A stretch of 64,000 nt of DNA. Origin: Bacteroidales bacterium. Its GTDB lineage: Bacteria; Bacteroidota; Bacteroidia; Bacteroidales; UBA10428. Below, piece after piece: positions 28,001 to 35,095 of this stretch. Each line of letters begins with the position of its first letter. The stretch's first letter is position 1. Location of the stretch: positions 1-64,000 of the forward strand of contig DATGXG010000023.1 in assembly GCA_035299085.1 (NCBI GenBank). The letters are read 5' to 3'. The notes beneath the pieces are model-generated. The model was not told the DNA's origin and did no database searches. It saw nothing but the letters and a program-made list of their open reading frames with translations. A program made the position numbers and the translations under genes.

Positions 28001-28169
28001 CAAAAATGATATAATTTACAGCGATATTTTAGTTGAAGATTGCACGTATTCTTTCAAAGCACTTTCTGATCTCAGATTCTACAGTCTTGAGCAGGAAGTA
28101 CTTAATTCACTGATGTTCGATTATATCGATTTCAGGGATACCGTATTGGAAATTGTAGAAGAAGCCTAA
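25011..28169 (+). CDS. NTT-like 12-TM membrane protein fused to HEAT repeats and a degenerate cNMP-binding domain
   Basis: This 1052-aa protein has three parts. Residues about 15-430 hold twelve hydrophobic helices in a pattern like the MFS-related nucleotide (ATP/ADP) transporter family. Residues about 460-900 are helical pairs typical of HEAT repeats (LLHLSRDFEPEVKLASVKAM). Residues about 920-1050 look like a cyclic-nucleotide-binding (CAP_ED) beta-roll (AFMIVIEGTAQINISSGKV). In that last domain the family's phosphate-binding Gly-Glu and Arg are not seen (FGKNDIIYSDILVEDCTYS), so nucleotide binding may be lost. Fusions of NTT-like domains with HEAT and cNMP modules are known in bacteria, but their substrates are not established. 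It is the first gene of a tight operon, 10 bases before the TIR gene. The transport activity is inference. Confidence 0.75.
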   Translation: MAHVFPGVHAKNRKEFFMLLVTSMQAAFIGAFCSLFLIGSHVLFLQSWYPENLPQAFVISGVTGIFLFSLYSYMNSRVNFRVFTIFWLVFMFLLNAFIYIFYDLIVPLNIAGIPLMMPFTLCLPVNFIVMLLWRRQLLELYTSFQNRKYNATIRNSFIGGIIFVSYALVAGLYINWDILLILAFSSAFIGMALILQVVINYHHKYSGLYHQPIRRNPLRSRFYELFYTRYTLLLVSFVVLSATVGFIIHYHFITETRINFTNSISLAKFFGFFTGTMFLFVLTVEGFLLRRILYAYDSPYSLVLIPVILLIAAAASLVVDILVGQNNAFARFSFGFLMIAMMRIGYETTYDAIEVPSLKVLFRTLDLRFSSSIKPRLGGTIRMASLIFAGLILLLLLIFNLNKGIFINLTIIVLTGIWVPVGIKLVRNYQASLRDYIRRLKSIRRNTGQEMNIDEKSHVLINSKNPVKSINTLSIIERLEPLTHEKHIISLLGTESPQLRKYILERIDENALFSALPSLKQLMATDQKQQNGYLVKLANRFEIKLNAGTTRHAIETIVNSTTLTDRILAAEIIGNSGNQEYADFLLHLSRDFEPEVKLASVKAMARLANPNHSYVLIGYLTTPVYYPYAFEALVKIGDPAIPFMEECFLVPDADNKLLLRIVRIYGKIGTMAAMESLLSKIENQNRSISRQALLALREAKFQASPGNINRILNDIVRLINIMSWNFGAYASIQNHSHFRQLKNSIESEIADNYEILYHMLALAYNPTSIANIKNMLNEGTDTDISFAIELLDQIVNEEIKQVFFPVVENISVNDRFKQLQYFFQTVKDSPENLIHEIITRDFNQISLYVKATAIYSMLLLKKSVPGQEINACLFHPNQLIRETGALILHEQKPEELESVLNRLPAEQVVELRSALSRLNDGVPYLLIDRIRFIKNCTVLQNISEDILLEISRALVFHQMKTHEEFLIKREDVHFAFMIVIEGTAQINISSGKVFTFGKNDIIYSDILVEDCTYSFKALSDLRFYSLEQEVLNSLMFDYIDFRDTVLEIVEEA

Positions 28170-28179
28170 TTATTGCATA

Positions 28180-29628
28180 ATGGGATTTGAACATGACATA
28201 TTTATAGGTTTTGCACCGTCCTCGGGTAATGAAATTACTTCGGCATGGACAGTTAAATTCTGCAATTATCTTACCCTATTGATGAACCGGATATCGGAAC
28301 GCAAACTCACCTTCATCACTCATGAAGACTTACGGGTGAGGCAATCCGTTCTGGGCGAGAACCCCGGGAGTATTTTTTCTCAAACGGCAGTTTTTATAAT
28401 TATCCTGTCACCCGAATACATTAAGTCCAAATCCTATCTTAAGGAATTGGATGATCTATACAACAAGATCAATGCTGAAAATGCCGAAAACGGAAACATG
28501 CACAGGATATTCAAGGTACTGACACAACCTGTGCCTGTTGAAGAACAGCCTGAATGCCTTCGGGACGAACTGAGCTATAATTTCTTTGAAATAAACCGGT
28601 ATAATAAAAAGGCAATATCTTACGATATCACCTCACAGGAACCAACAGAAAAATTCTGGTCCAAACTCGTTGACCTGGCTTATGACATTACCGATAAGCT
28701 CGATGAGCTTTCAGGTACCAGTCGCGCAGGTAAACCATCCAAAAATCTACCGGCAGTTTTCCTGGCTGAAACATCATTTGACCAGACAGAAAACCGAGAT
28801 AAGCTGAAACGCGAGCTGCAATACCTGGGTTATAGGATACTCCCGGTTTTACCAATTTCCGAAGAGGCTGAAAAAGGGAAACAGGCCATTGACAAGTGCC
28901 TGAGTGAGGCTGTTGCCACAGTTCACCTGCTGGGTGCATGGTACGGCGATTTTATAAAGAATTCACGGCTGTCTTTCATCGATTTCCAGATCAAAACAGT
29001 CAAAGACTTTATTTCAGCCAAGGAAAATCTGACAAAACCCTACCAGATCATCTGGATCCCCAACGATATAAAACCTACGGATCAAAGGCAGGCTTTGTAT
29101 CTTAAACGTCTGAAAAGGGATGAATCCCAGTACCAGACTGAAATTATAGAAACTTCTTTCGAGGTATTTAAAACAATACTGAACGCACGGCTTTCTGAAC
29201 TTACAAATCCACAGGAAAAGCCGGTGGCCGAGAAAAATAAGCTTTATGTTATTTATGAAAAGCCCGCACAGGTTAAGATGAAGCAGTTTAACGACATGAT
29301 GCGCGGCAGGGGATTTGAGATCGTGGAACACAGCCAGAACGGAGATGAAAATCCGCTCAGCCGGCATATCAACAACCTGCTGATTGCTGATGCGGTTCTG
29401 ATCTATAAAGGTGAAAGCACAATGGACTGGCTCAACAGCAAGATCCGTGATCTTGTTAAAGCCCCTGGTTACGGAAAAAGCAAACCTTTCAGGGCGGTTG
29501 AAATTATATCCATGCAAAAAACAGCTGATAAATCGTTATTATTTCTGAAGAATGTTCCGGTTAACTGGGATGAAGAAATAAATCCTGAGGTTATTAATCA
29601 CTTTTTAGATCATTTGGCAAAAAAATGA
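28180..29628 (+). CDS. Three-module TIR / DUF4062-like / TIR-like protein
   Basis: This 482-aa cytoplasmic protein has three Rossmann-like modules. Residues about 4-170 form a TIR domain: HDIFIGFAPSS (first strand), THEDLRV, and SPEYIKSKSYLKELDDL with Glu89 near the position of the catalytic Glu in TIR NADases. Residues about 191-340 resemble the DUF4062-like domain that often follows TIR (VFLAETSFDQTENRDKLKR, HLLGAWYGDF, IIWIP). Residues about 354-480 are a third TIR-like module (LYVIYEKPA, ADAVLIYKGE, DWLNSKIRDLVKAPGYG). The stop overlaps the nSTAND gene start by four bases (ATGA). In bacteria, TIR proteins coupled to STAND NTPases usually act in conflict systems by consuming or converting NAD+, but activity here is unproven. 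Confidence 0.75.
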   Translation: MGFEHDIFIGFAPSSGNEITSAWTVKFCNYLTLLMNRISERKLTFITHEDLRVRQSVLGENPGSIFSQTAVFIIILSPEYIKSKSYLKELDDLYNKINAENAENGNMHRIFKVLTQPVPVEEQPECLRDELSYNFFEINRYNKKAISYDITSQEPTEKFWSKLVDLAYDITDKLDELSGTSRAGKPSKNLPAVFLAETSFDQTENRDKLKRELQYLGYRILPVLPISEEAEKGKQAIDKCLSEAVATVHLLGAWYGDFIKNSRLSFIDFQIKTVKDFISAKENLTKPYQIIWIPNDIKPTDQRQALYLKRLKRDESQYQTEIIETSFEVFKTILNARLSELTNPQEKPVAEKNKLYVIYEKPAQVKMKQFNDMMRGRGFEIVEHSQNGDENPLSRHINNLLIADAVLIYKGESTMDWLNSKIRDLVKAPGYGKSKPFRAVEIISMQKTADKSLLFLKNVPVNWDEEINPEVINHFLDHLAKK

Positions 29629-32600
29629 CAGAGAATCCGATCCGAAATATAAAAACCAACACACTTACGCTCGCCAATCCCTTCCCGGGGCTGAGGCCTT
29701 TCAGTGTGGAGGAAAGCCATTTATTTTTCGGTCGTGAGGGTCAATGCGAAACCGTTCTCGGTTACCTCGCCAGGAACAGGTTTGCCGCAGTAACCGGTGC
29801 ATCCGGAAGCGGAAAGTCGTCTTTGATCTATTGCGGCCTTATTCCTGCCCTGTATGGCGGTTTTATAACCGAAGCAGGTTCAAAATGGAGAATCATTACA
29901 ACCCGTCCGGGTAACAGTCCTGTTGAAAACCTTGCAGAAGCCATAGCTGAAAGCGACCGGAAAGACAAGGAAAATGAAGAACTGATAATCGATAAACAGA
30001 TTATTTATACGATCCTTCGCCGAAGTTCCTTCGGACTTGTCAATGCGGTGAGACAAATCAAACTTGCACCGGCTGAAAATATACTTCTTATCCTCGACCA
30101 GTTTGAGGAATTGTTCCGGTTTAAGGAAAGCAGGAAAGATATCACGGTTGTAAATGAAACCGAAGCCTACATTAAAATGCTTGTAAATGCCATCAGGCAG
30201 AAGGACCAGCCGATTTATGTAGTGCTTACCATGCGTTCCGATTTTATTGGTGAATGCTCACAATTCCAGGAGCTCACCAAGCTCATCAACAAAAGCAATT
30301 TCCTGATCCCTCAAATGACGCGTGACGACTTCAAGGAAGCCATCACAGGTCCGCTTGCCGTTGGTGGGGCTGAAATTGATCCCCAGCTTCTCCAGCACCT
30401 GCTGAACGCCATTGAGGATAAGAATGACCAGCTTCCTGTTCTTCAACACGTGATGATGCGTACCTGGGAGTTCTGGACCCGGAATAACGAACCGAACGCG
30501 CTCCTTAAAATACGTGATTATGAAGTGGCCGGCCGGATCGAAAACGCTCTTTCAATGCATGCCAACGAGGCATTTGACGAGCTAACCGAGGAAGGTAAGG
30601 GAATCTGCAAAGTGATGTTCCGTTGTCTTACCGAAAAAGGAACTGATAATAAGGGTACTCGCCATCCTGCTACTATAAAATATATTGCTGAAATTGCACA
30701 GGTTCCCGACTCGAAAGTGATTGATGTCGTGAATAAATTCAGGGCAAAGGGCAGATCTTTCCTTACACCGGGTGAAGAAGTGCTGATCGACAGCGATACA
30801 GTTATCGATATCTCGCATGAAAGTCTGATGCGAATATGGGATAAGTTGAAATCATGGGTAGATGAAGAGTTTTCATCTGTGCAAATGTATCTCCGTCTTG
30901 CCGAAGCATCATCGCAATACCAGGTGGGGAAAACCGGACTGTGGAGACCTCCTGACCTGCAGCTTGCCATAAACTGGAAAAAGACTCAGAAACCAACGCT
31001 GGCTTGGGCAAAGAAATATAACCCCGCTTTCGAAAAGGTAATGGTTTTCCTCGATGCCAGCGAGAAAAAGTATCAGCAGGAAGAGCAAAACAAAGTGAGG
31101 CTTCAGCGTATGGAGCTTAACCGCACCCGTAAGTTTGCCGTCTCATCCCTGCTTGCCGCGGTTGCATTTCTGTTTATATCGGTTTGGGGCTTCCAGCAAC
31201 GGGCTGAAGCTATTAAAAGAGCCCGTGAATCAGAAATGGCACGGCAGGAGGCCGAATACAGGAAGAAAGAGGCCGACAGCCTGAGGGATATAGCCAACAG
31301 CAGGGCATCCATGGCAGAAATGGAAGAAATGATGGCACAACTCAGTGCCGACTCAGCCGATAAAAAAAGAGCCATTGCGTATCTGCAAACTAAAATCTCC
31401 GATCAGCAGAGACTGCTCGCCCAGGAGCAGGCTGAACAGGAGGCTAAGAAAAGCGCGGCTTACCAGCAGGAAAAAATTCAGGCTGAAACAACAGCAAAGC
31501 TTGCCCAGGAACAACAATCGATAACCGAAAAAGAGAAAGTAGCGGAACTGAAAAAGAAAACCCTCTCGATTGCCCAGACAATGGCGGTTAAGACCATTCA
31601 GACTGATGATAAAAATCTGAGAGGACTGTTGGCTTACCAGGCTTACCAGTTTAACCGCGACTATGACGGACAAATGGATCATCCCGATATTTACAGCGCA
31701 TTGTACAACGCTCTGTGCGGCTTCTGGGGCGATAACTACAACCTGCTTCCCGGCCATACCGGACCAGTGAAATCAGTGGCATTTGTCCCCGGAACTTCGG
31801 TATTTTACAGTTCAGGAGCAGACGGTAAAATCCTGAAATGGGATTTAAACGGCAATGCGAAGTCATTCAAGACAATCGTCAGCAACCCGATTAACCGGTG
31901 TATGGCTATAAGTCCAAATGGCCGCTGGCTTGCCAATGCAACCCTTACTTCGGCCATTCAGTTCTTTAACCTAAATACTCCTGCCAGTGAACCTGATTTA
32001 AAACAGGCTCACAAGAGCTGGGTGAGTGTCCTTGCTTTTACACCCGACAGTAAAGGACTTTATTCGGCAAGTAACGACAGAACCATTATATTCTGGGATC
32101 TTATCAACGGCTCAAACCAGGTGTTCCTGAACCTTCCCAATACAACAGTACGTTGCATGGCCGTTTCACCAGTGGGCCGGTTCCTTTTCGGCGGCACCGA
32201 TGACGGAAGGTTAATCCGTTGGAACCTGGATACCAAGGAGGAAGTGGTTCTTTTCAAATCCGATAACGATGCGATCTCAGCAATGGCGTTAAATTCAACA
32301 GGCAGCCGCATTGCCTTTGTGGATAAAAACGGCACCATGGGAATCGTAGACACCAGGACTAACCTTGTCACACGTACCATCCAGGCTCATTCTGTAAGGG
32401 TGATGGATATTAAATTCAGTCCCGACGACCGCCAGATAGCCACAGCATCCATGGATAAAAAAGTAAAGATATGGGATGCCGGTAATTTAAATAACCGGCC
32501 AATCACTATTACCCGTCATAATAACTGGGTGCTTTCTGTGGCCTTCAGTCCTGACGGAAAATACCTTGTATCGGCTGACAATGACGGAAATATCTATTAC

Positions 32601-32729
32601 TGGCCGACCCATGCATCCCCTATGGCCGACCAGATGTGCGGACTCATTACGCGAAATATGAACCAGCGTGAATGGGAAACCTATGTCGGTTATGATATTA
32701 ATTATGTGAAAACCTGCCCAAACAAATAA
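29625..32729 (+). CDS. nSTAND NTPase with membrane segment, coiled coil and WD40 propeller
   Basis: This 1034-aa protein opens with an nSTAND1-type NTPase: NPFPGLRPFSVEESHLFFGR, Walker A GASGSGKSSL (residues 58-67), Walker B LLILDQFEELF (about 154-164) and a MRSDF sensor (203-207). A winged-helix-like part follows to about residue 500. A single hydrophobic helix (VSSLLAAVAFLFISVWGF, about 505-522) is then followed by a long Ala/Glu/Gln-rich coiled coil (about 525-680). From about residue 707 come seven WD40 blades, with GH/WD-type signatures such as VAFSPDGKYLVSADNDG. If the helix crosses the membrane, NTPase and propeller lie on opposite sides. STAND proteins act as ligand-triggered oligomerising switches. 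It overlaps the TIR gene and is followed after six bases by the barrel protein. Confidence 0.85.
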   Translation: MTENPIRNIKTNTLTLANPFPGLRPFSVEESHLFFGREGQCETVLGYLARNRFAAVTGASGSGKSSLIYCGLIPALYGGFITEAGSKWRIITTRPGNSPVENLAEAIAESDRKDKENEELIIDKQIIYTILRRSSFGLVNAVRQIKLAPAENILLILDQFEELFRFKESRKDITVVNETEAYIKMLVNAIRQKDQPIYVVLTMRSDFIGECSQFQELTKLINKSNFLIPQMTRDDFKEAITGPLAVGGAEIDPQLLQHLLNAIEDKNDQLPVLQHVMMRTWEFWTRNNEPNALLKIRDYEVAGRIENALSMHANEAFDELTEEGKGICKVMFRCLTEKGTDNKGTRHPATIKYIAEIAQVPDSKVIDVVNKFRAKGRSFLTPGEEVLIDSDTVIDISHESLMRIWDKLKSWVDEEFSSVQMYLRLAEASSQYQVGKTGLWRPPDLQLAINWKKTQKPTLAWAKKYNPAFEKVMVFLDASEKKYQQEEQNKVRLQRMELNRTRKFAVSSLLAAVAFLFISVWGFQQRAEAIKRARESEMARQEAEYRKKEADSLRDIANSRASMAEMEEMMAQLSADSADKKRAIAYLQTKISDQQRLLAQEQAEQEAKKSAAYQQEKIQAETTAKLAQEQQSITEKEKVAELKKKTLSIAQTMAVKTIQTDDKNLRGLLAYQAYQFNRDYDGQMDHPDIYSALYNALCGFWGDNYNLLPGHTGPVKSVAFVPGTSVFYSSGADGKILKWDLNGNAKSFKTIVSNPINRCMAISPNGRWLANATLTSAIQFFNLNTPASEPDLKQAHKSWVSVLAFTPDSKGLYSASNDRTIIFWDLINGSNQVFLNLPNTTVRCMAVSPVGRFLFGGTDDGRLIRWNLDTKEEVVLFKSDNDAISAMALNSTGSRIAFVDKNGTMGIVDTRTNLVTRTIQAHSVRVMDIKFSPDDRQIATASMDKKVKIWDAGNLNNRPITITRHNNWVLSVAFSPDGKYLVSADNDGNIYYWPTHASPMADQMCGLITRNMNQREWETYVGYDINYVKTCPNK

Positions 32730-32735
32730 ACTTAA

Positions 32736-33770
32736 ATGCTGCACCCAAAAACCCGGTTGTTGATCTTACTCCTGATTGTTTCAGGTGCTTTTTACAATCT
32801 TTCCGTGTCGGGTCAGGAAGATTGTGCAAATAAAATTCAGGAAGCCCAGCGGTATTATGACCAGGGAATGATTGATGAAATTCCGAGTATGCTTGCGCCC
32901 TGTATGCAGGACGGATTCACCCGGCCCCAGAAAATCGAAGCTTACAAGCTGATCATCATGTCTTACCTGTTTAATGAAAATCAGTTTGAAGCCGAAAAAA
33001 CGATGCTTGAGTTTCTTAAAAAATACCCCGAGTACGAAATCATGCCCAATGACCCGGTTGAATTCGTTTATCTTTTCGAATCGTACCGTACTGCCTCCGT
33101 TTTTTCCTTTGGCCTTATAGGCGGTATCAATGTGACCGATCCCCGGATTATTGAACGGTACACTATGCTCGACAAGACAAATGCCGAACTTACAACAAGC
33201 ATCAAACCCGGCTTTCAGTTTGGGCTTGGGGTTGAACGGTATCTTAGCCGGAAGCTGCTTTTGAACGTGGAACTCTATTTTGCCGAAAATTCATATGAAT
33301 TCTCGGATAAGATCAAAACACGCTATGTAAATTTTACAGAAAAGCTGTATAAGGTTGAGATTCCCCTTACGTTGTCGTATGAGTTTACAATAAATAAAAC
33401 ACACTTCATTGCCAGGGCAGGTTTTTCCGCTGCAAAACTCACAAAAGTGACAGGCCAGCCGCAGAGAAAATATTTCGAAGATGCACCGGCCCTGTCTTCA
33501 GGTGATATCGATATAACCGGCCAGAGAAGAAATATGCTTTACAGCGGCGTCATTGGGGCCGGGCTGAGGTATAAGGTGCCCCGGGGGGTTCTTTCATTTG
33601 ATGTAAGGGCTAAAATAGGAATCAATAACATAGTGAAGAGCAGTAGCCGTTTTGATAATCAAAAGCTTACGTATCAGTACTATTATCTCGACGATGATTT
33701 CTCAGTGAATACTCTTTCTTTTTCAGTAGGTTATTATTTTTCATTTTATAGTCCCCGAAAACAGCGTTAA
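32736..33770 (+). CDS. Outer-membrane beta-barrel protein with N-terminal TPR-like region
   Basis: This 344-aa protein has a signal peptide (ILLLIVSGAFYNLSVSG, probably cleaved before QEDC). A helical TPR-like segment (about 25-110; EAQRYYDQGMIDEIPSML) precedes a C-terminal region of alternating strands (about 130-344) typical of the PorT/beta-barrel family (FSFGLIGGINVTDP, FGLGVERYLSRKLLLNVELYF, VNTLSFSVGYYF). It would sit in the outer membrane with its helical part in the periplasm. It is six bases after the nSTAND gene and one base before the next gene, so it belongs to the operon. The role is unknown; a link between envelope and cytoplasmic modules is inference. Confidence 0.75.
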   Translation: MLHPKTRLLILLLIVSGAFYNLSVSGQEDCANKIQEAQRYYDQGMIDEIPSMLAPCMQDGFTRPQKIEAYKLIIMSYLFNENQFEAEKTMLEFLKKYPEYEIMPNDPVEFVYLFESYRTASVFSFGLIGGINVTDPRIIERYTMLDKTNAELTTSIKPGFQFGLGVERYLSRKLLLNVELYFAENSYEFSDKIKTRYVNFTEKLYKVEIPLTLSYEFTINKTHFIARAGFSAAKLTKVTGQPQRKYFEDAPALSSGDIDITGQRRNMLYSGVIGAGLRYKVPRGVLSFDVRAKIGINNIVKSSSRFDNQKLTYQYYYLDDDFSVNTLSFSVGYYFSFYSPRKQR

Positions 33771-33771
33771 T

Positions 33772-34953
33772 ATGAAACCCATTCGGCATATACTTTTGCT
33801 TATCAGCATATTATACATGTTTTCATGTGACAAGGAAGATATTTCCAGCGGTCAGAAAACGACTTTTATTAAATATTTCACTGACTTTCCTGAGTTCAAA
33901 GCCGCGGATGTGGTTGTAACCGATAATGGCTATGCAGTTCTGGGAACCGCCACGACTATTGATAACTCTAAATATATTTGCCTGATTAAGACTGATGAAT
34001 ATGGCAATACTACGGATTCAATAAGAACTTACGGTGTTAATGCACGCAATACGGCATGGTGCCTTAAAGCCCTTGACGACGGAGGTTATGCCATTCTCGG
34101 ATCCTACATCAATGATACAACGGAGCATAAAGCAGTGTATTTCATTCGTACAAACAGTGCCGGAGATACATTATGGACAAAAAAAATAAGAAGAAACGGC
34201 GACCTCGAAGCGGTTTACTTTGATGTGAGCGATAACGGCTCATTTTTTATGACCGGTTACTATGACACGGATTCTTTGAATCTGAAAAAACAAATATGGT
34301 GCATGGGTATTGATGAATCAGGGAATACAATTGGAAACCAGAGATTATACGGATTTCCGTCAGGAGATGATATGGGTACACATTTGCAGATCCTGCCGGA
34401 TGAAAGACTTGTGATTACGGGTTATGTGACTCACTCACAAGGCAAAATGCCCTTTATCATTAAAACGAAAGAGAACACCGTATTTGCTGATGCCTGGGAA
34501 CTGTCAGGAAATGCTAATGAAAGCGGTAACTGCATCAGGGCACTGGATGGTGATAATTTTCTTCTTCTCACAACTTACAGTACTTCAGGACAGGAACAGG
34601 TAACGCTCAAGCGGGTTCATATGTCATCTTCCCTTCATGAAATCAACTGGCAGAAAAGTTTTGACAACGGAACCCGTGAATCTGGCAGGGACCTGATCCT
34701 GAACGGCCAGACATTTTATATCCTGAGTACAAGTGCACTCAATACTTCCAACTCTTCAATTGCGATAACAACTACCAACCCGGAAGGACTTCAAAGTAAC
34801 CGGGTGGAATTCGGATCGGAAAGCCAACTGCTGGGTTCTTCATTCAAACAGACTGCCGATGGCGGATTTATAATCACAGGAACCAATCAGCACGCTGAAG
34901 CCAATAATACAGCGATTACACTGATCAAGACCGATTCCCATACAGGACTATAG
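33772..34953 (+). CDS. Lipoprotein with beta-propeller-like repeats
   Basis: This 393-aa protein starts with a lipoprotein signal ending in the lipobox MFSC (Cys at about residue 19), followed by DKED. The mature protein contains about six to seven repeats of the form GGYAILGSY / FIRTNSAGDTLWTKKI, which is the Asp-box or SBBP-like propeller pattern common in Bacteroidota surface lipoproteins. It lies one base after the barrel gene, so it is translated from the same message. A 14-base palindrome (34944-34957) spans its stop codon. Its ligand is unknown. Confidence 0.75.
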   Translation: MKPIRHILLLISILYMFSCDKEDISSGQKTTFIKYFTDFPEFKAADVVVTDNGYAVLGTATTIDNSKYICLIKTDEYGNTTDSIRTYGVNARNTAWCLKALDDGGYAILGSYINDTTEHKAVYFIRTNSAGDTLWTKKIRRNGDLEAVYFDVSDNGSFFMTGYYDTDSLNLKKQIWCMGIDESGNTIGNQRLYGFPSGDDMGTHLQILPDERLVITGYVTHSQGKMPFIIKTKENTVFADAWELSGNANESGNCIRALDGDNFLLLTTYSTSGQEQVTLKRVHMSSSLHEINWQKSFDNGTRESGRDLILNGQTFYILSTSALNTSNSSIAITTTNPEGLQSNRVEFGSESQLLGSSFKQTADGGFIITGTNQHAEANNTAITLIKTDSHTGL

Positions 34954-35035
34954 TCCTCCGGGTTGGAAATCAGTGTTAAATGAGGCTGATTACCGCAGTT
35001 TTTTTACAGTTCATCAAATAGTTTCGTGCGTTTAT

Positions 35036-35067
35036 TTTGCATTTTTGTATTTTTGAGGTTATCCTTG
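35036..35067 (+). promoter_or_regulatory. Candidate promoter for the giant adhesin gene
   Basis: TTTG at 35036-35039 and TATCCTTG at 35060-35067 (one change from TAnnTTTG) are 20 bases apart. An exact -7 element, TATTTTTG, lies at 35048-35055, but its -33 partner is poor. Either could drive the adhesin gene at 35096 separately from the operon upstream. Confidence 0.4.
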
Positions 35068-35095
35068 GAAATCCTTCGCTAACATCTTATGCAAA

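Noticed and set aside
34944-34957. Palindrome AGGACTATAGTCCT as a terminator of the operon
   Set aside because: It has no loop and no T-run, and it spans the stop codon; noted only as a palindrome.
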